Origin: Thiotrichaceae bacterium | GTDB lineage: Bacteria; Pseudomonadota; Gammaproteobacteria; Beggiatoales; Beggiatoaceae | NCBI GenBank assembly: GCA_011391085.1 | Contig: JAABRD010000018.1 | Location: forward strand, 1-64,000 | Length of the DNA: 64,000 nt | Direction: 5' to 3' | Part shown: positions 50,639 through 60,690 of the stretch, piece after piece | Numbering within the stretch: position 1 is the stretch's first letter | Layout of the letters: the number at the start of each line of letters is the position of its first letter | The notes under the pieces: model-generated | What the model saw: the letters and a program-made list of their open reading frames with translations, nothing else | Told to the model about the DNA's origin: nothing | Database searches by the model: none | Position numbers and translations under genes: made by a program

Positions 50639-51598
50639 TCACTTGATATTTAACCTCCTCCGCACACTATAAGTTGGCTTGTTCTGCGATTCATGATAGG
50701 TTCGTACCAACAGTTCTCCAATCAATCCCAAAAAAATGGACTGCACACCCAAAATCACAAACATAGCAGCCAGATGAAGGAGAGGGCTGGTAATCATAAA
50801 TAGCCCATACGCAAACTTTTGCCATAAGAGGAGAAGCACTAACAAGAGGCTGGCCAGAATTAAAGTCACGCCCACTCCACCAAAGAGATAAATCGGTTTT
50901 TGGGCATAACTGCTTAGGAATTTGACCGTAAATAAATCCAGAATGACCTTGAACGTGCGTTCCAGTCCATATTTGGATTGACCATGACGACGAGGGTGAT
51001 GTTGCACCGGTAATTCAACAATTTTGGCACCCACTTGGGCCGCATAAGCGGGGATGAAACGGTGCATTTCACCATACAGTTTGTAACCGGTGAGAACTTC
51101 GCGTCGATAGATTTTGAGAGTACAGCCATAATCATGTAAATGTACTTTGGTTACATAAGAAATCAGGGCGTTAGCCAGTTTAGAAGGCAAGGTGCGACTT
51201 AGCCACTTATCTTGCCGATGCTTCCGCCAACCGCTGACGACATCGTAACCTTCATTGAGTTTTGCTAACAGCAACGGAATATCCGCCGGGTCGTTTTGTA
51301 AATCGGCATCCATAAATATCACCGCATCTCCCTTCGCTTGATCTATGCCCGCCGCAATGGCGACAGTTTGACCATAGTTACGAGTCAACTCGATCACTTT
51401 CACCTTATCATCTTGGTGGGCCAGTTGTTGCAAACAGGAGAAACTGTTATCAATGCTACCGTCATCGATAAAGATGATTTCATATTCACCACTCATAGAA
51501 TTTAGAGTGGCCGTGAGTTTATCGTGTAGCAATTTTAAATTATCTTCCTCGTTATACACGGGGATGACGATAGATAAAGAAGAAATGGTTTTCATCAT
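50639..51598 (-). CDS. polyprenol-phosphate-type glycosyltransferase (GT2)
   Basis: A 319-residue protein. A GT2 catalytic domain has SIVIPVYNEEDNLKLL, IIFIDDGSIDNS and the DADLQNDP metal motif, followed by two C-terminal membrane helices (about 225-250 and 262-290). It resembles ArnC/GtrB-type enzymes that charge undecaprenyl phosphate with a sugar on the cytoplasmic face. The start at 51598 puts the GT domain at the N-terminus; the longer frame begins with TTG seven codons earlier. Confidence 0.87.
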   Translation of the reverse strand: MMKTISSLSIVIPVYNEEDNLKLLHDKLTATLNSMSGEYEIIFIDDGSIDNSFSCLQQLAHQDDKVKVIELTRNYGQTVAIAAGIDQAKGDAVIFMDADLQNDPADIPLLLAKLNEGYDVVSGWRKHRQDKWLSRTLPSKLANALISYVTKVHLHDYGCTLKIYRREVLTGYKLYGEMHRFIPAYAAQVGAKIVELPVQHHPRRHGQSKYGLERTFKVILDLFTVKFLSSYAQKPIYLFGGVGVTLILASLLLVLLLLWQKFAYGLFMITSPLLHLAAMFVILGVQSIFLGLIGELLVRTYHESQNKPTYSVRRRLNIK

Positions 51599-51712
51599 TG
51601 GGCTGTTCTTACAAGGCAATGGGAGTATTAAAAGATAACGTGATTTGAGTTTAGTTGTATGACCTTATATCGCTATCCATATTGATATTTCTATAAATTT
51701 ATACATTATCCG

Positions 51713-51744
51713 CTGGAACGCAATAAAAATTATTGCGCTCCAGA
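51713..51744. terminator. GGAGCGCAATAA hairpin
   Basis: CTGGAACGCAATAA pairs with TTATTGCGCTCCAG (one mismatch) around a four-base loop. It lies in the divergent space between the glycosyltransferase and the gene at 51905. It is a possible dispersed palindrome rather than a true terminator. Confidence 0.45.
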
Positions 51745-51904
51745 TGAGAATGTTTAGAATGAGAATGTACAAATTCACAAGAATATCACTATAATAATAT
51801 AAAAATAATGGTTGCACATAAGGTCTTTATGATCCATGATACCATAACAAAATAATTTTGCGTAACTTTTTACATTTGTCACAATATTACCAGACCTATA
51901 TTAT

Positions 51905-52258
51905 ATGCCTCTACCTCTCATTCACACCGCCCTTCCCAAACGCCGTTACCAATATGGGGAATTTACGATGGTGGTCTTAGGAGAAATTGACAGCCGTGAT
52001 GATATTCCCTATCAATTTCTCATGGCCGTTATTCCCCCTGATGCAAATACGCCAGAATTGTTTATCAGCGTCGAAAAATGTTCTCGTCAGGCGTCCCACG
52101 ACGGCAAATATCAAATGCGTATTATCGCCGCACAGATGAGTCAAATGCTGGGTAAATCAGATAATTGGGGTGACTTGGACACCTTTGTTAACGATGCCTT
52201 AGCGGTTCTTTCCAAGTTATTAAACTTGACAGATGAACAACCGATGGTTATCTTGTGA
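51905..52258 (+). CDS. hypothetical protein, 117 aa
   Basis: A 117-residue cytoplasmic protein of unrecognised family. It has a beta-rich first half (YQYGEFTMVVLGEID, YQFLMAVIPPD, LFISVEKC) and a helical second half (DLDTFVNDALAVLSKLLNL). No ribosome site is strong. A GAGTCCAAAGC palindrome separates it from the protease gene. It looks like an intact conserved small protein. Confidence 0.6.
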   Translation: MPLPLIHTALPKRRYQYGEFTMVVLGEIDSRDDIPYQFLMAVIPPDANTPELFISVEKCSRQASHDGKYQMRIIAAQMSQMLGKSDNWGDLDTFVNDALAVLSKLLNLTDEQPMVIL

Positions 52259-52338
52259 AATATTTAGAACCAGGAGTCCAAAGCGTAGCTTTGAACTTCT
52301 GGACTCAGGTTCCTAATTTCATTCAATAGAGGCACACT

Positions 52339-53628
52339 ATGTTCAAAAAAATGAGTATGTTATGGCTTGGCAGTCTGGCACTTGCCCAAACTGGCGTGGT
52401 CGCAGATGATGAAGATGTGTTCAAGGAGGCGTTGAAGTACACCGTCAAGGTGGAAACGCGAGTTGACACCCCCTTTTTTGAAGACCAGAAGGGATCCTTT
52501 AATGCCGCAGGCTTTCTTGTGGATGCCGAACGTCGGTGGATTATGACAAATGCCCATGTCGTTGCGCGTTCCCCTTCCCATGTTTCGGTTGCCTTTCACG
52601 AAGAGGAGACGTTTCATCCCGTCGAAAAATTTTATGTGGATCCCTATTTGGATTTGGCCATTCTAAAATTGCCAGGCGAGACTAAATTAGACCGTCCCGT
52701 GGCTTCCCTAGAATGCGGTTCACCACCATCAATAGGACATCCGGTGGGGGCACTGGGACACCCGTGGGGATTATTTTTCACTGGCACTCGTGGCGTCATT
52801 TCTGGAATCACGGATAAAGTTGGGGCTGAGTTTCTGCAAACTGACGCGCCCATCAATGAGGGTAACTCTGGCGGACCTCTGATTAGTATGAAGTCCACCA
52901 AGGTGGTGGGCATCAATACCTCCTCTGTCAGCAAGATCGGTGACCAAAATACCAATTTTGCGACTCCCATCAAATATGCTTGTCGCGTTCTTCAGTTGTT
53001 ACAAACGGGTCAAAATCCCTCACCTCCGCAAATGCCAGTGTTGTTTCTGATTGATTTGGACGATACGAATCAACTGATTGTGGCCAGTACCAACTTGGGT
53101 ACCGATTTGATTGGCTTGCAACAGGGTGACAAAATCGATTCAGTAGTTGGTGAGACTGGACCGATTCAAAATGAGAGTCACCTCATTCATGCGCTTCGAG
53201 GTCACTTGGACAAATTCACGTTACAAGTGATTCGTGACGGTAAATCGTTGGAACTGTCTGGCAAACTGAATCCAATCCCACGTATCACGGATCGGGTAGG
53301 TATTTCCGTGTCAGGCGTCTTAATTGCCCCGTGGGGGATACGTGACTGGTATGAACTGAAATTGCCGCGTTTCATGGTTCACTATGTAGAAGCCGGTTCT
53401 GTGGGAGACAATGAGAAAATTCAAGTGGGAGACAGTCTCGTTGCCTTGGACGGCAAGGAAATCAATGACCTCAAAGAGTTGTTTGCCCATTTGCAAGCGG
53501 CCCAAACGAAAGCAAGTGGTGTACGGATGAAGTTGAAACGTTTTAGTAGTCTCGATGACCGTTTGTATGATTATTTGGAACGGACGTTGACGGTGGAGGA
53601 GTTGAAATATATTGGGGCATCTCCTTAA
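52339..53628 (+). CDS. periplasmic HtrA/DegP-like serine protease
   Basis: A 429-residue protein. The signal peptide (1-22) ends near QTGVVADD. A trypsin-like protease domain has the triad His73 (NAHVV), Asp105 (YLDLAILK) and Ser177 (GNSGGP). Two PDZ-like domains follow (about 230-310 and 335-420; the second has IQVGDSLVALDGKEI). HtrA proteases degrade misfolded envelope proteins. The spacing of the triad and the two PDZ domains fits DegP. The first PDZ domain is diverged. Confidence 0.87.
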   Translation: MFKKMSMLWLGSLALAQTGVVADDEDVFKEALKYTVKVETRVDTPFFEDQKGSFNAAGFLVDAERRWIMTNAHVVARSPSHVSVAFHEEETFHPVEKFYVDPYLDLAILKLPGETKLDRPVASLECGSPPSIGHPVGALGHPWGLFFTGTRGVISGITDKVGAEFLQTDAPINEGNSGGPLISMKSTKVVGINTSSVSKIGDQNTNFATPIKYACRVLQLLQTGQNPSPPQMPVLFLIDLDDTNQLIVASTNLGTDLIGLQQGDKIDSVVGETGPIQNESHLIHALRGHLDKFTLQVIRDGKSLELSGKLNPIPRITDRVGISVSGVLIAPWGIRDWYELKLPRFMVHYVEAGSVGDNEKIQVGDSLVALDGKEINDLKELFAHLQAAQTKASGVRMKLKRFSSLDDRLYDYLERTLTVEELKYIGASP

Positions 53629-53638
53629 TATTATGCCA

Positions 53639-53770
53639 GGCGGAATGAATTCCGGACTCCAACGGCAAAGAAGTTGGAGTCCGGCAAAGAAGTTGGAGTC
53701 CGGAATTTATTCCGTTTCAAAACGGGCGGAATAAATTCCGGACTCCACGGAATGAATTCCGGACTCCAAC
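53639..53770. repeat. GGAATTTATTCCG / GGAGTCCGG repeat cluster
   Basis: Direct repeats of AAGAAGTTGGAGTCCGG and inverted copies of CGGAATGAATTCCGGACTCC. Same family as the cluster at 38373-38520. From 53771 to 54046 no feature is seen apart from the probable transketolase promoter region. Confidence 0.8.
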
Positions 53771-54061
53771 AGCAAATTCTGTCACACTGGCCAACAAAAA
53801 TCCCATATTAATATACCTTAATGGGGTATAAAAATATTCATTTGTAAAAAACCTAAAAGTGTTTCAACAAACGCTTTTCTTCTGACCTATTTTGTCATAT
53901 CATAATAACTCTTTTTTTATCCATTGCCAAACGAAAACGTTTAGGTGGTAATAATTGAGATGTAGATAAACCAAGAATGACGGATTGCTGTTAAAATGGT
54001 TATCTTATTGAATAACCAGTTATTTTTTATCAACCCTATTAACCATACAGGGAGGAAATAA

Positions 54062-56053
54062 ATGCCTTCGCGTAGAGAACTTGCAAATGCCATTCGTGTG
54101 TTAAGCATGGATGCCGTTCAAAAAGCCAATTCTGGACATCCTGGCGCACCCATGGGGATGGCCGATATTGCAGAAGTGTTGTGGAATGATTATTTAAGAC
54201 ATAACCCGGCCAATCCCAAATGGCCCAATCGTGACCGTTTTGTATTGTCCAATGGTCATGGTTCCATGCTGATTTATTCCTTGTTGCATCTGACGGGTTA
54301 TGAGGTGTCTATAGAAGACCTCAAGAATTTCCGTCAAATGCACTCGAGGACCCCAGGCCATCCAGAATATGGTTACACGCCTGGCGTGGAAACCACGACG
54401 GGGCCGCTAGGTCAAGGTGTTACCAATGCAGTTGGTATGGCCATTGCTGAAAAAGTGTTGGCGGCCCAGTTTAATCGGCCTGGGCATAACATTGTTGACC
54501 ATCGTACTTTTACGTTTTTAGGCGATGGCTGTATGATGGAAGGAATTTCCCATGAGGCGTGTTCCCTAGCAGGCACGTTAGGTTTGGGCAAATTGATTGC
54601 TTTTTATGATGACAACGGCATTTCCATTGATGGCGAAGTGGAAGGTTGGTTCACTGACAACACGCCAGGACGCTTTGCTGCGTATGGTTGGCATGTGATT
54701 GAAAATGTCAACGGTCACGATGCTGAAGCTATCAAGCAAGCCTTGGAAGATGCGATGTCACATAATGACAAGCCGACCTTGATTTGTTGTAAAACCATCA
54801 TCGGTTGGGGGTCGCCCAATAAACAAGGTAAGGAAGAATGCCATGGGGCACCATTGGGCGAAAAGGAAGTGGAACTGGTTCGGAAAACCATCGGTTGGGA
54901 ACATCCCGCTTTTGTCATTCCTGACGCTGTTTACAAGGCGTGGGATGCCAAAGCCAAGGGGGCCAAAAAGGAGGTGGAATGGAATGACAAATTTAACGCT
55001 TACAAGAAAGTCCATCCAGAGTTAGCGGCGGAATTGATGCGGCGTTTGAATGGCGAATTACCAGCCCATTTCTTGGAAAAAGCCGACACGATTGTCGAAA
55101 GCGTGGATGCTAAACAAGAAAAAATCGCCACCCGGAAAGCGTCCCAAAATGCCTTGGGTGCCTACGGCCCCTTGTTGCCAGAACTGCTGGGGGGTTCGGC
55201 GGACTTGGCAGGGTCGAATCTCACGATTTGGCCAGGGTGCAAAGGCATCAAAGAACATTCCAATGGTAATTATGTTCATTATGGGGTCCGTGAATTTGGG
55301 ATGTCTGCCATCATGAACGGTATCGCCCTGCACGGTGGTTTCATCCCTTACGGTGGCACCTTCCTCGTCTTTTCTGACTATGCCCGCAACGCCCTGCGCA
55401 TGTCGGCCTTGATGAAAATTCGAGTTATCCAGGTCTATACGCACGACTCGATTGGATTAGGTGAAGATGGTCCAACCCATCAACCGATTGAACATGTCGC
55501 CAGCTTACGACTGATTCCTAACATGTCTCTGTGGCGGCCCTGCGATGCGGTAGAAACGGCAGTGGCCTGGAAAGTGGCTATCAAACGTCAAGACGGTCCT
55601 ACTTGCCTCATTTTGTCTCGGCAAAACTTACCTCATCAACCACGTACTGTCGAACAACTGGAACTGATAGAAAAAGGTGGCTATACTCTACTAGACAGTG
55701 GTGGTACCCCAGACGCCATCATCATCGCCACCGGTTCGGAAGTAGAACAAGCCGTCGGCGCCGCCCAAAAATTGAAAGAGAAGGGCAAAAAAGTGCGCGT
55801 CGTCTCGATGCCTTGCACAAACATTTTCGACGTCCAAGACGCGGCCTATCGTGAATCCGTCTTGCCTGCTAAAGTCACTGCGAGAGTGGCGATAGAAGCC
55901 GGCGTAACAGACATCTGGCTAAAATACGTCGGTCTTCAAGGCAAAGTCATCGGCATGAACCGCTTTGGCGAATCGGCCCCAGCGGGCGTGCTGTTTAAGG
56001 AATATGGATTTACCGTGGACAACGTCGTGAAGACGGTGGAAGCGGTGCTTTAA
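54062..56053 (+). CDS. tkt: transketolase
   Basis: A 663-residue thiamine-diphosphate enzyme. The N-terminus has [13 protein letters not shown], the TPP/magnesium motif [18 protein letters not shown] (about 156-173) and the Pyr-domain Glu in [13 protein letters not shown]. It moves two-carbon ketol units between sugar phosphates in the pentose-phosphate and Calvin cycles. GGAGG eight bases before the ATG is strong. The following gene is gap, and the pair is typical of the proteobacterial tkt-gap-pgk cluster; pgk is not found in the window. Confidence 0.96.
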   Translation: MPSRRELANAIRVLSMDAVQKANSGHPGAPMGMADIAEVLWNDYLRHNPANPKWPNRDRFVLSNGHGSMLIYSLLHLTGYEVSIEDLKNFRQMHSRTPGHPEYGYTPGVETTTGPLGQGVTNAVGMAIAEKVLAAQFNRPGHNIVDHRTFTFLGDGCMMEGISHEACSLAGTLGLGKLIAFYDDNGISIDGEVEGWFTDNTPGRFAAYGWHVIENVNGHDAEAIKQALEDAMSHNDKPTLICCKTIIGWGSPNKQGKEECHGAPLGEKEVELVRKTIGWEHPAFVIPDAVYKAWDAKAKGAKKEVEWNDKFNAYKKVHPELAAELMRRLNGELPAHFLEKADTIVESVDAKQEKIATRKASQNALGAYGPLLPELLGGSADLAGSNLTIWPGCKGIKEHSNGNYVHYGVREFGMSAIMNGIALHGGFIPYGGTFLVFSDYARNALRMSALMKIRVIQVYTHDSIGLGEDGPTHQPIEHVASLRLIPNMSLWRPCDAVETAVAWKVAIKRQDGPTCLILSRQNLPHQPRTVEQLELIEKGGYTLLDSGGTPDAIIIATGSEVEQAVGAAQKLKEKGKKVRVVSMPCTNIFDVQDAAYRESVLPAKVTARVAIEAGVTDIWLKYVGLQGKVIGMNRFGESAPAGVLFKEYGFTVDNVVKTVEAVL

Positions 56054-56062
56054 GTGATAAGA

Positions 56063-56127
56063 AACTAAGTTTCTGCGAGAAACTTAGTTTCTCAACCATG
56101 CCACTGCACCCAAAGAAACTAAGTTTC
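56063..56127 (+). terminator. AAACTAAGTTTC hairpins between tkt and gap
   Basis: AGAAACTAAGTTTCT and AGAAACTTAGTTTCT form a stem around GCG, with another AAGAAACTAAGTTTCTT downstream. Similar to the element at 42880-42900. It may attenuate read-through into gap. Confidence 0.6.
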
Positions 56128-56207
56128 TTGTTGCATAAACGAGAATCTCAATTAAATTTCTTTCTGAAATCATAACCAACTCAACTCATCACAGGAGAAT
56201 AATACAC

Positions 56208-57221
56208 ATGGCAATAAAAGTTGCAATCAATGGTTACGGACGTATCGGACGCAACATCTTACGGGCCCTTTATGAATCAGGCCGTAATAAAGAAATCCAA
56301 ATCGTTGCCCTCAACGATTTAGGCGATGCTAACACCAATGCCCACCTCACCAAGTACGACACCGTACATGGGCGTTTCAAAGGCGACGTCAAAGTCGAAG
56401 GCGACTACATGATTGTCAACGGTGACAAGATTCGCGTCGTAGCAGAACGTGACCCCTCCAAATTGCCTTGGAAAGACCTCGGAGTCGATGTCGTCCATGA
56501 ATGCACGGGTCTGTTCACCACCAAAGCGAAAGCCGGTTTGCATGTCAACGCGGGTGCTAGGAAAGTCATCATCTCCGCGCCAGGCGGAAAAGATGTGGAT
56601 GCCACCGTCGTTTATGGCGTTAACCATCAAGTCCTCAAAGCCAGTGATACGGTCATTTCTAATGCGTCTTGTACCACCAATTGCTTGGCCCCCTTGGTCA
56701 AGCCATTGCATGACAAAATTGGTTTACTGCGTGGCTTGATGACCACCATTCACTCCTACACCAACGACCAAGTGCTTACCGATGTTTACCACTCCGACTT
56801 GCGCCGGGCCCGTTCCGCTACCCAATCGATGATTCCTACCAAGACTGGCGCGGCAGCGGCGGTTGGTTTAGTGTTACCGGAACTGAATGGCAAATTGGAT
56901 GGTTTCGCCATGCGCGTCCCTACCATCAACGTGTCAGTGGTTGACCTCGTTTTTGATGCGGCCCGGCCGACCAGCGTGGAAGAGATTAACAGCATTTTGA
57001 AAGCCGCTTCAGAAAACGAATTGAAGGGCATTCTGGCTTATAATACCGACCCACTGGTCTCCATGGACTTCAATCACACCCCCACGTCCTCCAACTATGA
57101 TTCCACTCAAACTCGTGTCATCGACGGCACTTTAGTGAAAGTGTTGTCCTGGTATGACAATGAATGGGGCTTCTCCAATCGGATGTTGGATACGACAGTG
57201 GCGTTGATGAACGCGAAGTAA
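56208..57221 (+). CDS. gap: glyceraldehyde-3-phosphate dehydrogenase, type I
   Basis: A 337-residue enzyme. The NAD-binding start [15 protein letters not shown] (about 7-21) and the catalytic Cys in [13 protein letters not shown] (about 150-162) with His in TTIHSYT are intact. It interconverts glyceraldehyde-3-phosphate and 1,3-bisphosphoglycerate in glycolysis and the Calvin cycle. CAGGAGA precedes the ATG. A hairpin and a defence operon follow where pgk would be expected. Confidence 0.96.
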   Translation: MAIKVAINGYGRIGRNILRALYESGRNKEIQIVALNDLGDANTNAHLTKYDTVHGRFKGDVKVEGDYMIVNGDKIRVVAERDPSKLPWKDLGVDVVHECTGLFTTKAKAGLHVNAGARKVIISAPGGKDVDATVVYGVNHQVLKASDTVISNASCTTNCLAPLVKPLHDKIGLLRGLMTTIHSYTNDQVLTDVYHSDLRRARSATQSMIPTKTGAAAAVGLVLPELNGKLDGFAMRVPTINVSVVDLVFDAARPTSVEEINSILKAASENELKGILAYNTDPLVSMDFNHTPTSSNYDSTQTRVIDGTLVKVLSWYDNEWGFSNRMLDTTVALMNAK

Positions 57222-57242
57222 ATCAGTTTTTCCCATCATTTT

Positions 57243-57271
57243 AGGAGTCCAAAACTATGTTTTGGACTCCT
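57243..57271 (+). terminator. GAGTCCAAAAC hairpin after gap
   Basis: AGGAGTCCAAAACTATGTTTTGGACTCCT in two arms, near-perfect. Same palindrome as after terC. It separates gap from the defence operon. Confidence 0.75.
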
Positions 57272-57325
57272 TCATGAAGATTGGATAGATAGTGTTGACT
57301 TTTATAAACGAACAGGACTTAAATA

Positions 57326-58447
57326 ATGAAACTATTGAGATTGTATATTCAAGATAGCGGAATCTTTAACCGTACTCTGATAGACTTCACCCATGAAGGC
57401 AAACCACAAGACCTCTTGTGTCTAGCCGGAGTCAATGGCTCTGGTAAAACGACCGTTATGGAACTGTTGTTCCACTTGGTCACCTTGTTGACCCCCACTC
57501 TCTCTTTGCGAAGCATCTTCTTTGATAGACTCAAGTCCCATATTTTCACTCGAACCCAATTTGCACAGTTAGATGTTCTGTTCGACGAAAAAGTACTGTC
57601 CTTAGTGATAGGTGACAAGGATAATATTGTGCGAGACGAAACCAATCCCGCCCAGGCATTTATTATTGAATCAGAGTTAGGTTCACTCATTTCTCGGTTT
57701 GAAGATACTGTCGTAAAAATTCCCGATGAAAAGGAACCAGACACTACTGTAGAAGATGAAATTAAACGACTGCTGGATACAGAACGCTTTTCTAAAAGAC
57801 TCGTTGAAAGGTTAAACACCGACATTTTTCAATCGCTATTACAGCAGATTGAAACTGCACTTTCTGATAAAAATCAAACTCAGAGAGAGGGGGAAGACTT
57901 GCCTTCTATTTATTTCTTTAATGCGCATGACCGAGAAATACAAGACATACGTTATGATTCTGTTCCGAATAAAAAACCAAGATATAAACTGGCCCGTAGA
58001 TACCATCCCAAAAAGGATGATCTGAATGGAACGTTTATCTATAATGACTATGCCTATCCGAAAGAATTTGAGGCAGTAAAGAATTGGGTCAATCAGCTTG
58101 TACTTGTGGATAAGCAAATTGTTGAAATTGATAGACCTAATCTTAAGACACTCGTCCATCCTACTAAGAAGAGTAGCACTCATGGTCTTGAACTGTTAAG
58201 TTCCGGTGAAGAGAGTTTGTTGATTATAGCCACTGAAATTTATCTGAAAGTCTCCAGAGGTTCAGTCGTCATTATAGATGAAGTCGATCAAAGCCTTCAC
58301 CCTGAATTTCAGGAAAAGATTATGGTCCTTCTTACTCAACTGCAAAAAGATAAAGGCTGTCAAATCATCGTCTCTTCCCACTCAGATATTGTTTGGAAAT
58401 GTTTCGATTCTAAAGGTTTGATTGATTTAACTGAAATGGTGATGTAA
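57326..58447 (+). CDS. AAA/ABC-type ATPase, PARIS AriA-like
   Basis: A 373-residue ATPase of the OLD/RecF/AAA_15 group. Walker A is GVNGSGKT (35-42), the ABC-type signature LSSGE (291-295), Walker B VVIIDEVDQSLHP (about 314-326) and the H-loop SSHSD (350-354). It lacks a nuclease domain; the next gene supplies a TOPRIM protein. An AAA_15 ATPase followed by a DUF4435 TOPRIM protein is the composition of the PARIS anti-phage system (AriA, AriB). PARIS responds to phage anti-restriction proteins. The match is by architecture and is inferred. First gene of a five-gene operon. Confidence 0.78.
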   Translation: MKLLRLYIQDSGIFNRTLIDFTHEGKPQDLLCLAGVNGSGKTTVMELLFHLVTLLTPTLSLRSIFFDRLKSHIFTRTQFAQLDVLFDEKVLSLVIGDKDNIVRDETNPAQAFIIESELGSLISRFEDTVVKIPDEKEPDTTVEDEIKRLLDTERFSKRLVERLNTDIFQSLLQQIETALSDKNQTQREGEDLPSIYFFNAHDREIQDIRYDSVPNKKPRYKLARRYHPKKDDLNGTFIYNDYAYPKEFEAVKNWVNQLVLVDKQIVEIDRPNLKTLVHPTKKSSTHGLELLSSGEESLLIIATEIYLKVSRGSVVIIDEVDQSLHPEFQEKIMVLLTQLQKDKGCQIIVSSHSDIVWKCFDSKGLIDLTEMVM

Positions 58448-58448
58448 G

Positions 58449-59396
58449 ATGACGCCATCGAATTCCATTAGTGATGCAAAATATAACTTTCTTCTTGAAG
58501 AAAATGGCTTTCGTGCGGCCCTGCGTTCTGCTATTCTTAAAGCGGGCCGAAAAGAAGTCATCTTTGTAGAAGGATATGATGACAAAGCTATATTTGAAAT
58601 AATATTTCGTGAACATTCTGAAAGACTTTTTTTCCTTGATGTCAGCCTGGAACAGCCTAAGAGAACCTCTCACCCAAATGTCGTTGCCATTGGGGGATGT
58701 GAACAGGTCAAGTCTTTGCTGATTGATTTTGTTAGGTTTCTACCTCAAGACAAAAGATTCTACGGTGTGATTGATAGAGATTTGAAAACGGATCAAGAAA
58801 TTGAGGCTGAAAGGAATAAGGCTTGCTATGACAGACGGTTATTTATTTGTTTCGAACGATATACTTTGGAAAACTATTTTTTTCACATAGACATCTTAAA
58901 AACGTTTATTCATGGAAAAACTATCGTTCACAAAGAACTGATACCACTGGCAAATGATGATGCCAAACTGGAAGAAATAATGGCCGATATTATTTCTTGT
59001 TCAGCAAAAATTGCGGCAGCGAATTTGACTATTCGATTCTTTGACAACACCGTCGAATTTGTGGAGGGGGCCATTGATTGTGGTGATGATGAAATAGAGA
59101 AACGTGTTCATCATAGGTTAAGGGCTAAATGCGAGGGTTATGTAGAAGCACTTGTCAATGCCAAATTCCAACTCATGAAAGACTTTATCATGCAATCATA
59201 CCCTGAGAATGTCCAAAAGTTTGCCAGTGCTAAAACTTATTTTGCTTCTCAATTTAACCGACGGTTGAAGGCTGATTATGAGGTTAGTTTACAATTGAAT
59301 AATCATAAATCAGAGTTGGCCATGATTTTAAAGGATCATCCCCCGCTACCTAATGACTTCAACGAACTTTTAAGGTTTCTTGGAGTGATTTCATGA
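58449..59396 (+). CDS. DUF4435 TOPRIM protein, PARIS AriB-like
   Basis: A 315-residue DUF4435/OLD-like TOPRIM protein. The acidic TOPRIM motifs are VEGYDDKAIFE (40-50, Glu41) and GVIDRDL (106-112, Asp109 and Asp111). The family ENYF segment follows (FERYTLENYFF, about 135-145). A helical C-terminal half completes it. In PARIS, AriB is the effector nuclease released from AriA when a phage trigger is sensed, and it cuts host tRNA. It starts one base after the AriA-like stop. Confidence 0.8.
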   Translation: MTPSNSISDAKYNFLLEENGFRAALRSAILKAGRKEVIFVEGYDDKAIFEIIFREHSERLFFLDVSLEQPKRTSHPNVVAIGGCEQVKSLLIDFVRFLPQDKRFYGVIDRDLKTDQEIEAERNKACYDRRLFICFERYTLENYFFHIDILKTFIHGKTIVHKELIPLANDDAKLEEIMADIISCSAKIAAANLTIRFFDNTVEFVEGAIDCGDDEIEKRVHHRLRAKCEGYVEALVNAKFQLMKDFIMQSYPENVQKFASAKTYFASQFNRRLKADYEVSLQLNNHKSELAMILKDHPPLPNDFNELLRFLGVIS

Positions 59397-60676
59397 TTGA
59401 GAATGGTCAAGGAATTGACTGGAATTTTAAGAAATATGATAGACCGCGAAGCGGAAATTTTTGGCTTGGTACCACCAAACTCTCGGCGAAACAAATCATG
59501 CTAACTCAAATCAAACTAACCAACTTCAAATGTTTCAAATCAGAGACAATATTCCCTCTCAGCCAATTTAATTTATTAACTGGTGTGAATGGTAGCGGCA
59601 AATCTACCTTATTGCAATCTTTGTTGCTGATGCGTCAGTCAATTGAAGATGATAGGTACACGACGAGACTCGTCTTGAATGGGAGTTGTGTCAATTTGGG
59701 CAACTTTGATGATGTGAGAAATCGTGAAGTGTCAGCGAATGAACCGATGGTTTTTGAATTTAGCGCAAGTGGGGATTCAACCCATTCTATCCGTTACCAT
59801 TTTGACCATAATTATCCGTCTGATGACATGAGTATATCGATTTCAAGGGTTACCAAAGATGATGACGTGATTTTTGATTGGACGGACTCCTTGTTGGGAA
59901 TCAAATCCCTTGAAAGATTCTTGTATAAATTGGAGGCGTTGGAAAAAAGATGGCCTATGTTTTATCAAGAGGATTTATATTTTATGTTTGAAGAAACCCA
60001 TTTTATCTCCGCCGACCGAATTGGCCCACAAGACTCTTATCAAAAAGTCGCCTTACCTAAATTTACTCACGTTGGCGCGAAAGGAGAATTTACAGTCAAC
60101 TTGCTAAACAAAATGCGAGATGAATGGGTTGCAGAGACACTCTGTTTGGGAGAAGGTTCGAAAACTCTAATGACTCAAACGGAGGCTTGGCTTGGCAAGA
60201 TTCTAAGTCCAGTCACACTGGAAATTCCCCCTTCAAAAACGAATTTGCTAGAACTTTTCATTGGGGGGACGAAACCTACCAATGTAGGATTTGGCTACAG
60301 TATCATTTTACCAATTATCGTGTCTGGATTAATTGCTAAACCTGGCGAGAAATTGATTGTCGAAAATCCCGAAATCCATTTGCATCCGAAAGCGCAAACC
60401 GCGTTGATTCAATTTTTAGTCGCGGTGGCTAAGACGGGTGTACAGGTGTTTGTGGAATCGCATAGTGACCATGTGTTGAATGCGTTGCGGATTGTTGTGT
60501 TTGAGAAACAACTTACTCCAGAGGAGTTGAGTATTCTTTATTTTCAAAATGACATTACGTCCATTTTAGTTGATAGAAAAGGGAAATTACATCGAAAAAC
60601 TGCTGAAGGTGCGACTGCTAGAATACCCAAAGGTTTTTTTGATGAGTGGACTAATTCAATGGCTAAACTTTTCTAA
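59393..60676 (+). CDS. DUF3696 AAA ATPase
   Basis: A 427-residue ATPase. Walker A is GVNGSGKS (64-71); the family segment is IVENPEIHLHPKAQTAL (Walker B type) with FVESHSDHVLNALR. It resembles DUF3696 ATPases found in defence neighbourhoods. The start at 59393 overlaps the TOPRIM stop as ATGA and has GGAG eight bases upstream. An internal ATG at 59498 (MLTQIKLTNFKCF) is the more typical family N-terminus, and the first 35 residues look unlike the family. It is paired with the next gene. Confidence 0.75.
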   Translation: MIENGQGIDWNFKKYDRPRSGNFWLGTTKLSAKQIMLTQIKLTNFKCFKSETIFPLSQFNLLTGVNGSGKSTLLQSLLLMRQSIEDDRYTTRLVLNGSCVNLGNFDDVRNREVSANEPMVFEFSASGDSTHSIRYHFDHNYPSDDMSISISRVTKDDDVIFDWTDSLLGIKSLERFLYKLEALEKRWPMFYQEDLYFMFEETHFISADRIGPQDSYQKVALPKFTHVGAKGEFTVNLLNKMRDEWVAETLCLGEGSKTLMTQTEAWLGKILSPVTLEIPPSKTNLLELFIGGTKPTNVGFGYSIILPIIVSGLIAKPGEKLIVENPEIHLHPKAQTALIQFLVAVAKTGVQVFVESHSDHVLNALRIVVFEKQLTPEELSILYFQNDITSILVDRKGKLHRKTAEGATARIPKGFFDEWTNSMAKLF

Positions 60677-60690
60677 ACCAAGAAAATGTT

